In this document: in pieces, positions 6,200 through 12,387 of the stretch
Numbering within the stretch: the stretch's first letter is position 1
How the letters are laid out: each line of letters begins with the position of its first letter
Source: Thermoleophilia bacterium
GTDB lineage: Bacteria; Actinomycetota; Thermoleophilia; Gaiellales; SKUG01
DNA: 14,965 nucleotides
Assembly (NCBI GenBank): GCA_020438525.1
Contig: JAGQUL010000089.1
Location: 1 to 14,965, forward strand
Direction of reading: 5' to 3'
Made by a program: the position numbers and the translations under genes
Notes under the pieces: generated by a model
What the model saw: only the letters and a program-made list of their open reading frames with translations
The model's database searches: none
Told to the model about the DNA's origin: nothing

Positions 6200-7264
6200 A
6201 TGGCCGTCGACATCCCCGCAACCGGGCGCATCCCGAGCGCCGCGATCTACGACGCGATGGACACCACCGCGTGGATCGCGAACCTCGAATCCCGCGGCGT
6301 TCGCAACCAGGACCTGCTCGACATGGTCGCCGTGTTCGACGTGACCGACGGCCGGCTCGTCGCGGCGAACGATGTCGCGGAGGCCGTTCGACAGTCCGCC
6401 GAGGGTGCGCGGATGATCGAGCGCATCGAGGCCGCGCTCGCCGTGGATCCCACGCGCGTGACGATCCGCGAAGTGCTGGTAGTCGACCCGACCCAGGGCG
6501 GGCGGCGACGACGGACCACCCAGGGCTCGCGCGATGCGATCGCAGCGACCGCGCTTGCCACGTCGATCGCGTCGTACTCGGAGTTCTTCGGCGACATGGG
6601 GCGTTCGGAGCGGGCGAGCTACCTCGACGAGCTGCGACGCGGCACCGCCGGTGCGAAGAAGTCCGTGCAGATGATGGTCGGCACGCAGTTCGACTCCGCG
6701 ATGGATGCCGCCGTGATCGGCACCGATCGCCTGGTGATCGCCCAGCGCGTGTCGAAGGTGCTCGGCAGCCCCGACGCGACGATGCGCGGCTACGGCACGC
6801 GCTACGCCGCGGAGGTGCTCGCGCACGAGTTCGAGCACGCCGTGACGCCCGCCGACGCCAACTCGCGCAGCGGTCAGGAGCTCGCATGGCTGGAGGAGGG
6901 CGGCGCCGACACGCTCGCGCGCTGGCCCGGCGTCGCGAAGCGCTACACCGACGCGATGGGGCTTGCCCAGCCGATCGCCGCGCCGCGCCTGGACGCACGC
7001 AACGACTACGACCGAATGACCGCGGTCGTGCGTCGCCTGCTCGTGCTCGCAGGCGTGGACGTGACCCGCGCCGACCAGCTCGACGCTGCTCGCGCGCTGC
7101 TGCAGGACGGCCCGCTCGAGCAGGCCCCGCGACGGCTCGCACGAGCGATCCACGCCCGGCATCCGCACGGCGAGCAGACCGTTGCCGAGCTCGAGCGCGA
7201 CATCCGCCGCCTCGACGGCTCGCTCGCGGCGATCCGGCGGCTCGAGCGCGCGCTCGGCGCCTGA
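6200..7264 (+). CDS. Putative gluzincin zinc metallopeptidase, unknown family
   Basis: A 354-residue protein that I cannot name. Its key feature is HEFEH at residues 209-213, preceded by AAEVLA and followed after exactly 18 residues by E232 in WLEEGGAD. HExxH-x18-E is the zinc-binding pattern of gluzincin metallopeptidases, with H209, H213 and E232 as ligands and E210 as general base. Before it, TDRLVIAQRV could be the edge strand of the active-site cleft. The N-terminal half has an RGVRNQDLLDMVAVFDVTDG region and a basic GGRRRRTTQGSRD stretch. The C-terminus is helical and Arg-rich. No signal peptide or membrane segment is seen, so it is probably cytoplasmic. It sits between trmD and rplS with its own -10 box. 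Whether it is an active protease, and on what substrate, is not shown; the motif is complete. Confidence 0.82.
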   Translation: MAVDIPATGRIPSAAIYDAMDTTAWIANLESRGVRNQDLLDMVAVFDVTDGRLVAANDVAEAVRQSAEGARMIERIEAALAVDPTRVTIREVLVVDPTQGGRRRRTTQGSRDAIAATALATSIASYSEFFGDMGRSERASYLDELRRGTAGAKKSVQMMVGTQFDSAMDAAVIGTDRLVIAQRVSKVLGSPDATMRGYGTRYAAEVLAHEFEHAVTPADANSRSGQELAWLEEGGADTLARWPGVAKRYTDAMGLAQPIAAPRLDARNDYDRMTAVVRRLLVLAGVDVTRADQLDAARALLQDGPLEQAPRRLARAIHARHPHGEQTVAELERDIRRLDGSLAAIRRLERALGA

Positions 7265-7287
7265 CCTCGCCACGCCGACCTGATTCC

Positions 7288-7296
7288 TGCTACCAT
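7288..7296 (+). promoter_or_regulatory. Extended -10 promoter of rplS
   Basis: TGCTACCAT combines the TGn extension with a TAnnnT hexamer (7291-7296), which can compensate for the absence of a good -35. It would give a 5' leader of roughly 75-80 nt before rplS. Confidence 0.5.
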
Positions 7297-7329
7297 TCGC
7301 GGTCGCGCGTGGATTGCCGCGCTCGCAGT

Positions 7330-7349
7330 GCGTTCGGCCCCCCGGACGC
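7330..7349 (+). promoter_or_regulatory. Hairpin in the rplS 5' leader
   Basis: GCGTTCGG (7330-7337) and CCGGACGC (7342-7349) form an 8-bp stem with one T·G wobble and a CCCC loop, about 30 nt before the rplS ATG. Ribosomal-protein leaders often bind their own product. That this one does is inference; only the stem is seen. Confidence 0.35.
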
Positions 7350-7379
7350 CCGCCCACGAAGACCGAAAGAGTTTTTCCA

Positions 7380-7727
7380 ATGTCGATGAACCTCATCCAC
7401 GAGATCGAGCAGGAGCAGCTGCGCGAGGTGCCGGAGTTCAAGGCCGGCGACACCGTGCGCGTCCACTTCCGCGTCATCGAGGGATCGCGCGAGCGAATCC
7501 AGGTCTTCGAGGGCTCGGTCATCAAGATCCAGGGCAGCGGCCTGCACGAGACCTTCACGGTCCGCAAGCAGTCGTTCGGCGTGGGAGTGGAGCGAACGTT
7601 CCCGATGCACACGCCGAAGATCGACAAGATCGAGGTGCGCATGGTCGGCGACGTGCGGCGCGCGAAGCTCTACTACCTGCGCGACAAGCTCGGCAAGAAG
7701 GCCCGCATCCGCGAGAAGCAGGTCTGA
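7380..7727 (+). CDS. rplS: 50S ribosomal protein L19
   Basis: L19 sits at the 30S-50S interface of the ribosome. The 115-residue protein is of family length and shows [58 protein letters not shown], the [10 protein letters not shown] block and the basic [19 protein letters not shown] end. ATG 7380 is chosen because AAAGAG (7366-7371) lies 8 nt upstream; ATG 7386 is a weaker alternative. An extension upstream to 7314 is not conserved and crosses the leader hairpin. lepB starts 13 nt after the stop, so the two are probably in one transcript. Confidence 0.97.
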   Translation: MSMNLIHEIEQEQLREVPEFKAGDTVRVHFRVIEGSRERIQVFEGSVIKIQGSGLHETFTVRKQSFGVGVERTFPMHTPKIDKIEVRMVGDVRRAKLYYLRDKLGKKARIREKQV

Positions 7728-7740
7728 GGCCGCGCGCGGC

Positions 7741-8319
7741 ATGAACCGCGCACGACGCATCTTCACGTCACGGGCACTCCTCGGAGTGCTCGTGGTCGTT
7801 GCGGTGGTCAACGTCGCGGTGTTCGCCGTCGAACGCTGGTACGTGCTGCCGCTGCACGTGCCGAGCGCATCGATGGAGCCGGCGCTCAGGGAAGGCGAGC
7901 GGATCCTCGTCAAGCGCACCCACGCGTCGCCCGCCGATCTCGCGAGGCAGCTCGACCGCGGCGACGTGCTCGTGTTCCGCGCGCCGGAGGCGGGCGAGCC
8001 GCTCACCGTCAAGCGCGTGATCGGGCTTCCCGGCGAGACGATCCAGGCCAAGGACGGCGTGATCGCGATCGACGACGAGAAGATCCTCGTCGAGCAGTGG
8101 CTGCCCGAATCGGAGCGCGACATCGGCACGCCCGCCGCCGACAGCGTCGACATCCCGCTCACGCGACTCGGCGATGACGAGGTGTACCTGCTCGGCGACA
8201 ACCGCGACAACTCGATCGACTCGCGCGTCTACGGGCCCGTGTCGCTCGACGACGTGGTGGGAACCGTGCTCGTGCGCTACTGGCCCCCGTCCCGCTATGG
8301 CAAGGTGGACTGGGCATGA
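7741..8319 (+). CDS. lepB: Type I signal peptidase
   Basis: A 192-residue S26 family peptidase that cleaves signal peptides from exported proteins on the outer face of the membrane. It has one N-terminal membrane segment (about residues 12-30). The catalytic serine lies in PSASMEPAL (S44) and the catalytic lysine in LTVKRVIGLPGE (K91). Box E follows as GDNRDNSIDSRVYGPV. Ser-Lys dyad and boxes are complete, so it should be active. Its most likely substrates in this window are the exported Ig-like protein and possibly the M15 peptidase. ATG 7741 has GAGG (7726-7729) 11 nt upstream, and the stop overlaps the rnhB ATG by 4 nt. Confidence 0.97.
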   Translation: MNRARRIFTSRALLGVLVVVAVVNVAVFAVERWYVLPLHVPSASMEPALREGERILVKRTHASPADLARQLDRGDVLVFRAPEAGEPLTVKRVIGLPGETIQAKDGVIAIDDEKILVEQWLPESERDIGTPAADSVDIPLTRLGDDEVYLLGDNRDNSIDSRVYGPVSLDDVVGTVLVRYWPPSRYGKVDWA

Positions 8320-9068
8320 CCCCTGCTCCGACCCGCCGACCCGCCGGTCGCGCCAAGCCGCGACCCGGCAAGAAGCTGCTTGCGCACGACCGCGCGATCG
8401 GTCGGTTCGTCGCCGGCGTGGACGAGGCCGGCCGCGGCTGTCTCGCCGGTCCGCTCGTCGCCGCCGCGGTGGTGCTCGACCTCAAGCAGCTCGTCGGCCC
8501 CGAAGCAGCGGCGCTCGGCCAGCTCAACGACTCGAAGCTGCTCACCGCCGACGTGCGCGACCGGCTCTACCGGATCGTGCTCGCCCGCGCGCGCTCGGTG
8601 TCGGTCGCGGTGGTGCAGCCCAACCGGATCGACTCCGACGGCCTGCACGTCAGCAACATCGCCGCGATGCGGCGTGCGCTCGCCGGGCTCGAGGCACCGA
8701 TCGACGAGGTGCTCGTCGACGGGTTCCAGCTCGAGCCGATCCGGCTCGCCGCATGCGGCACCGAGCTCGCGTGTCGCAAGGTGATCAAGGGCGATCGCAC
8801 GAGCGCGGCGATCGCCGCCGGCGCGATCATCGCCAAGGTCACCCGCGACCGGCTCATGAACCGCCTCGACGCGGAGACCGGCTTCCGCTGGGCGTTCACC
8901 GACCACCACGGCTACGCCACCGAGCTGCACGCCGAGCGGATCCAGCTGCACGGCACGAGCCACCACCACCGCATGAGCTACGAGGCCCGCGCCTACGAGG
9001 GCGCACCGGTCGCCGACCTGCCCGCGCCGGGCACGGTCACGACCTGGCACCTCAGAACGCGTCCTTGA
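8316..9068 (+). CDS. rnhB: Ribonuclease HII
   Basis: RNase HII nicks RNA in RNA-DNA hybrids and removes single ribonucleotides from DNA. The 250-residue protein starts with a basic leader (about 1-30). Motif VAGVDEAGRGCLAGPLVAA follows, giving D36 and E37. NDSKLL comes next, then VLVDGF (D135), KGDRTSAAIAAGAIIAKVTRD (D160) and HHGYATELHAERI. These four acidic residues fit the DEDD active site. The usual GPSPIHR near the C-terminus is replaced by GTSHHHRMSYEA, and about seven residues are inserted between D135 and D160 compared with the E. coli enzyme. ATG 8316 overlaps the lepB stop. The last 17 nt overlap the 3' end of the convergent yraN. Confidence 0.96.
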   Translation: MTPAPTRRPAGRAKPRPGKKLLAHDRAIGRFVAGVDEAGRGCLAGPLVAAAVVLDLKQLVGPEAAALGQLNDSKLLTADVRDRLYRIVLARARSVSVAVVQPNRIDSDGLHVSNIAAMRRALAGLEAPIDEVLVDGFQLEPIRLAACGTELACRKVIKGDRTSAAIAAGAIIAKVTRDRLMNRLDAETGFRWAFTDHHGYATELHAERIQLHGTSHHHRMSYEARAYEGAPVADLPAPGTVTTWHLRTRP

Positions 9069-9483
9069 TCTGTTCGATCCGCTCGACCGCATCGCCGTCG
9101 TCGAGCCGCACGATGAACACGTCGAAGCGGTAGCGGCGCACGCCGCGCTGCAGCCCCGGGTTGTCGGCCATCCACGACACCGCCGCGCGCCGAACGCGCA
9201 GGCGCTGGCGGGCATCCACCGACTCCTCCACACCCATCCTGCCGGCGTGCGCGGTCTTCACCTCAGCGAACACGATCGTGTCGCCGCGCCGTGCGACGAG
9301 ATCGAGCTCGCCCACGCGGGTGCGAACGCGATGCCCGAGCAGCCGCCAGCCGTGCGACACCAGCCGGTCTGCCACCACCTCCTCGCCGAACAGTCCCGCC
9401 TGGTACGTGCCGCCGTCGCCCGACGTGCCGCCGCCACGCGTGCCGCTGCGCCCGCGTGCCCCCGTGCGGGCGCGCACGTCCAT
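9052..9483 (-). CDS. yraN: YraN/UPF0102 family endonuclease-like protein
   Basis: A 143-residue protein from ATG 9483. The core (from about residue 23) reads AGLFGEEVVADRLVSHGWRLL, then RTRVGELDLVARRGDTIVFAEVKTA, and a later RYRFDVFIVRLDD. This is the UPF0102 fold with the restriction-endonuclease-like pattern E...GELDLVA...FAEVK. The family is predicted to be a nuclease and often sits beside comM and dprA. The frame stays open to ATG 9612, adding 43 residues. That stretch has only about 77% GC at third positions with rare codons such as aga, agg and aca, so I prefer 9483, although no clear Shine-Dalgarno precedes it. The gene is inverted relative to rnhB, comM and dprA, and its 3' end overlaps rnhB by 17 nt. 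Confidence 0.85.
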   Translation of the reverse strand: MDVRARTGARGRSGTRGGGTSGDGGTYQAGLFGEEVVADRLVSHGWRLLGHRVRTRVGELDLVARRGDTIVFAEVKTAHAGRMGVEESVDARQRLRVRRAAVSWMADNPGLQRGVRRYRFDVFIVRLDDGDAVERIEQIKDAF

Positions 9484-9671
9484 CAGCACCGCGGTCGCCG
9501 GGCGGCGCACCGATCTGGCACGTTCCAGCCGAGCCGCGGCCCTCGCGCCATGGAGTCCCCAGCCGACGGGTGTGGCGCCGGCTCCGTAGTCGTACCTCGA
9601 AAGCAGTTCCATGGCACCACGATGACGAGGTAAATGTCACGAGAGTCGCGCAGTCTGCAACGAAACAGACT

Positions 9672-9703
9672 CGACTTCGTCACGACTTCGTGACGATTCG
9701 TCC
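9672..9703 (+). repeat. Tandem 11-bp repeats, putative operator (site A)
   Basis: CGACTTCGTCA (9672-9682) is followed directly by CGACTTCGTGA (9683-9693) and a degenerate CGATTCGTCC (9694-9703). The period is 11 bp, about one helical turn. The same stretch is also a near-palindrome, TCGTCACGA (9677-9685) and TCGTGACGA (9688-9696). A closely similar pair lies upstream of comM at 12318-12339 in the other orientation. Confidence 0.7.
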
Positions 9704-9723
9704 CACCCCCGCGCCATGCGTCG

Positions 9724-9775
9724 TACCGTCGCCGACACCCAGCCGAATCCGGCACACAGCGACCGCCACGAAAGG
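9724..9775 (+). promoter_or_regulatory. -10 box and Shine-Dalgarno of the exported-protein gene
   Basis: TACCGT (9724-9729) is a plausible -10 hexamer 20 bp downstream of site A. GAAAGG (9770-9775) is a Shine-Dalgarno 9 nt before ATG 9785. It decides for that start over the earlier in-frame ATG at 9716, which lies upstream of the -10 box. Confidence 0.5.
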
Positions 9776-9784
9776 CACCGACGC

Positions 9785-12172
9785 ATGAGCAGCACCGATC
9801 TCCCACGAACCCGTCCACCCCGCCGCGCCCGGCGCCGGCTGCAGCACGCGCTGCTGGTCGCTGCGCTGCTGCTGGCGAGCTGCGCAGCCTGGTCGTCGTC
9901 GACCGCTGCCGCAGCCACCTACTGGTGGAGCGGCGTTCCATCCCCCGGCAGCAACGGCTTCGCATGGAGCAATGCCGACGCGCCCTACTGGAATCCGTGG
10001 GGTGCCTACCCGCGCTGCGAGTCGCGGGGCACGACGATCCCTGCCGGCAACCCGTGCATCATGACGTGGCACGTACCCGCCGGGCTCGACGCGCGCTCGG
10101 GCTCGCTGACCGGCACCTACAAGCAGTCGAACCCCGCGTTCGAGCAGCGGATGACCGTGGAGTGCAACGGCACCACGGTGCTGCAGGGCACGTCGACGAT
10201 CCAGTCGTTCACGCGGTCGTGGCCCGACATGTGCAACTACCTGAGCGTCGACCTGCTCAGCCCGTCGAGCGCGGTTACGGTGAGCAACGCCTCGCAGTTC
10301 TTCGAGCTGTCGGGCTTCACGATCGAGCTCGTCGATCCGTCGGCGCCCGTGATCGCGGCGCTCGACGGGCACGCGGGATGGCACGGAACGGGCGGCGCGT
10401 GCGTGCACTACGCGTTCAGCGAGAGCGGCAGCGGGCTGGTGGCGGCGAGCCTCGCGAACGTCTCGACCGGCCAGACCTACGACGCGCCGACCTGGGGTGG
10501 CGGCGGGATCGTGACCGGGGTCGGGTCGGTGGATCGCCGGCCGTGCTTCGCGGCGCCGGGCGCGAGCGGCACCTACACGCTGCGGGCGAGCGCGACCGAC
10601 AAGGCGGGGAACGTCGCGAGCACGGATGCGGCGATCGCGTTCGACGTGACCGCACCGACGCTCGGCGCACCGACGATCGACGGCGGCGCGTTTGCCGAGG
10701 GGGCCGTGCGTCGTGGCTCGGCTGGCGCGGGGGCGTACCGCCCGACGTTCGCGATCGCGGCGAGCGACGCGCACAGCGGGCTGGCCGACGTGACGGTGCT
10801 GCTCGACGGCGCGGCGGTCGCGCACGCGACGAGCTGGCAGCCCGCGAGCGACCTCGCGCCGGGTGACCACGTCGTGACGTTCCGCGCGACCGATGCCGTG
10901 GGCAATGCGGCGAGCGTGGCGCGAACGGTGACGGTGGTGGATGACGTGGCGCCCACGATCAGCATCGCCGACCCGGGTGCGAGCGGTGGCAGCGAGCCGG
11001 TGCTCGACGTGAGCGCGGCCGACGACCTCGCCGGGATCGAGCCGACCACGTGGACCGTGCGCGTGAACGGGCAGGTGCTGGCGGCATCGAGCGCGACGTG
11101 GCGGCTGCAGGCCGAGATCGGCTGGCTCGTCGACGGCACGCACGAGATCAGCGTGAGCATCGCCGACCAGGCCGGCAACGTCGCGACCGAGCGGGTGTCG
11201 TACACCGCCGACAGCGGCGACGGCGAGCCCGACCCGCCGGGCCTGACGGGGCTGTACCTGATGCAGTCGCCGGATCGCGTGGAGGAGGGCGGCACGTATC
11301 GCGTGCGCGCGATCGCGGTCGCGGCCGGGCGCCCGGTCGCGGGAACGTACGAGCTGCGAGACGGCGCCGACGTGATCGCGAGCGGCGATGCGGCCGTGAA
11401 CGGACAGGTCGAGATCGATGCCACGATCTCCGTGCCGGGGCCGCTCGTGCTGCATCCGCCGGTCGGGTCGGGGCTCGATCCGGTGCAGGTCGCGTACGCG
11501 TTCGTGCCCACCCCTGTCGACCCGTGCATCGCGTCGCCGCTCGATCCTGCGTGCACGGGAGGCGGTGGCGACGACGGTGCCGGTGGTGCGGGCACCGGTG
11601 GCGGTGCCGGTGGTGCGGGTGGCGGCTCGGGCGCAGGCGGCGGGCAGTCGACGAGCACCACGACGATCATCCAGGTGCCGGTTCCGGTCGCGGCGGGCGC
11701 GCAGCCGTCGAGCGCGGCGGCGGGTGGTGGTGCGCCGGGGAGCGCGGATGGTCAGGCGCCGTACCCGAAGAACGTCGTGTACTACGTACAGGGCGTGCCG
11801 TACTGGAACGGGTTGCCGCTCGCGGAGTCGGGCGCGGCCCGGGATCGGGTGCCGCCGCGCTGGAGGCTGAGCGTGCGGCGCGAGCGTGCCGGGTCGGTGA
11901 AGCGAACGAGCCGATTGGCGCTGCGCCTGTGGACCAACGAGATGGCGGTGGTGTCGATCACGCCGAGCGGCGCGACGCGACGGTTCAGCGTGAACCCGCG
12001 GCGCAAGCTGCGCACCATCCACGTGCGCATCGACCGACGCACGGTGCTCGGCAAGCGGATCGCCAGGGCGAAGGCCGGGCAGTGGATCGTGGTGAAGCTG
12101 CGGGTGGTGGCGACCGACAAGAACGAGAACGCGAGCCGACCGCGCACGGTGCGCCTGCGCATCCGCGTGTGA
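9785..12172 (+). CDS. Large exported Ig-like domain protein with Gly-rich linker and basic C-terminal domain
   Basis: A 795-residue exported protein, function unknown. The N-terminus has a basic region (PPRRARRRLQ), a hydrophobic core and LLLASC, which fits a lipobox with C33. Signal peptidase I cleavage after STAAAA (residue 44) is also possible. Residues 45-180 are Trp- and Cys-rich (TYWWSGVP, PYWNPWGAYPRC). Three Ig-like domains follow, ending in TDKAGNVAS (about 272), TDAVGNAAS (about 370) and ADQAGNVAT (about 461), spaced 90-98 residues. After another beta-rich domain there is a Gly/Ala-rich linker (about 590-620). The last 104 residues (692-795) have about 30 Arg/Lys against about 5 acidic residues. 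It probably acts at the cell surface; the basic tail could contact wall polymers or DNA, which is inference. It splits the usual yraN-comM neighbourhood and carries site A in front. Confidence 0.88.
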   Translation: MSSTDLPRTRPPRRARRRLQHALLVAALLLASCAAWSSSTAAAATYWWSGVPSPGSNGFAWSNADAPYWNPWGAYPRCESRGTTIPAGNPCIMTWHVPAGLDARSGSLTGTYKQSNPAFEQRMTVECNGTTVLQGTSTIQSFTRSWPDMCNYLSVDLLSPSSAVTVSNASQFFELSGFTIELVDPSAPVIAALDGHAGWHGTGGACVHYAFSESGSGLVAASLANVSTGQTYDAPTWGGGGIVTGVGSVDRRPCFAAPGASGTYTLRASATDKAGNVASTDAAIAFDVTAPTLGAPTIDGGAFAEGAVRRGSAGAGAYRPTFAIAASDAHSGLADVTVLLDGAAVAHATSWQPASDLAPGDHVVTFRATDAVGNAASVARTVTVVDDVAPTISIADPGASGGSEPVLDVSAADDLAGIEPTTWTVRVNGQVLAASSATWRLQAEIGWLVDGTHEISVSIADQAGNVATERVSYTADSGDGEPDPPGLTGLYLMQSPDRVEEGGTYRVRAIAVAAGRPVAGTYELRDGADVIASGDAAVNGQVEIDATISVPGPLVLHPPVGSGLDPVQVAYAFVPTPVDPCIASPLDPACTGGGGDDGAGGAGTGGGAGGAGGGSGAGGGQSTSTTTIIQVPVPVAAGAQPSSAAAGGGAPGSADGQAPYPKNVVYYVQGVPYWNGLPLAESGAARDRVPPRWRLSVRRERAGSVKRTSRLALRLWTNEMAVVSITPSGATRRFSVNPRRKLRTIHVRIDRRTVLGKRIARAKAGQWIVVKLRVVATDKNENASRPRTVRLRIRV

Positions 12173-12212
12173 CGGGGGGCGCGCGGGATCGGGGCGTGCG
12201 GGTGCGGTGTTG

Positions 12213-12266
12213 CGAGGCCCGGGTAACGAAATCGGGCGTGTGGCCCGATTTCGTTACCCGGGCTCG
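12213..12266. terminator. Perfect 21-bp inverted repeat, possible terminator of the exported-protein gene
   Basis: Arms 12217-12237 and 12243-12263 are perfect reverse complements (21 bp) around a 5-nt loop GTGTG, and CGA/TCG extend the stem after a one-base bulge at 12216. The left arm holds GGTAACGAAATCGGG. The stem starts 40 nt after the stop of the exported-protein gene. No T-tract follows, so it may be a T-less terminator of actinobacterial style or a palindromic repeat element. Confidence 0.6.
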
Positions 12267-12317
12267 GGGGCGTGTGGAGCAGGAAGCGCGGGGAGGGCGC
12301 GGTTCGTGCAGATCGTG

Positions 12318-12339
12318 TGACGAAGTCGTTGCGAAGTCG
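12318..12339 (-). repeat. Tandem 11-bp repeats, putative operator (site B) upstream of comM
   Basis: Read on the minus strand from 12339 down, CGACTTCGCAA is followed by CGACTTCGTCA. Over the 22 positions, 19 are identical with site A (9672-9693), with the same 11-bp period. It ends 36 bp before the comM -10 box, where a transcription factor could act. Confidence 0.7.
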
Positions 12340-12375
12340 GCACGAACTGCGCGCAACGCGTGACATGTTCCTCCG

Positions 12376-12381
12376 TAGCGT
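12376..12381 (+). promoter_or_regulatory. -10 hexamer of comM, leaderless type
   Basis: TAGCGT followed by 6 nt and ATG 12388, with no Shine-Dalgarno visible. Same hexamer and same gap as before the gene at 6200. No standard -35 is present 16-19 bp upstream, which may mean activator dependence. Confidence 0.5.
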
Positions 12382-12387
12382 GGACGC

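Larger units (their letters stand above)
9484..9784. other. Intergenic region between yraN and the exported-protein gene
   Basis: About 300 bp between divergent starts. It contains a short hairpin AGTCTG/CAGACT (9652-9671, 8-nt loop), the tandem 11-bp repeats at 9672-9703, and a -10 box and Shine-Dalgarno for the plus-strand gene. The part next to yraN (9484-9612) remains open in the yraN frame and may be its alternative N-terminus. I see no RNA gene. Confidence 0.6.

Noticed and set aside
4737..7142. Minus-strand open frame of 801 codons across KH, rimM, trmD and the gluzincin gene
   Set aside because: It covers four well-supported plus-strand genes and encodes Arg/Ser/Pro-rich sequence typical of antisense frames in GC-rich DNA.
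9484..9612. Longer yraN start at ATG 9612, with CATCGT 6 nt upstream resembling the leaderless hexamer
   Set aside because: The extra 43 codons have lower third-position GC (about 77%) and several rare codons, and the hexamer lacks the initial T. Kept only as an alternative.
9652..9671. Small hairpin AGTCTG/CAGACT as a terminator for either flanking gene
   Set aside because: It lies upstream of both divergent genes, has only 6 bp and no T-tract, so termination is unlikely.
9680..12022. Very long minus-strand open frame (780 codons) opposite the exported-protein gene
   Set aside because: It is a shadow of high-GC coding: its translation is an Arg/His-rich, low-complexity sequence without recognisable domains, while the plus frame has a signal peptide and Ig-like repeats.
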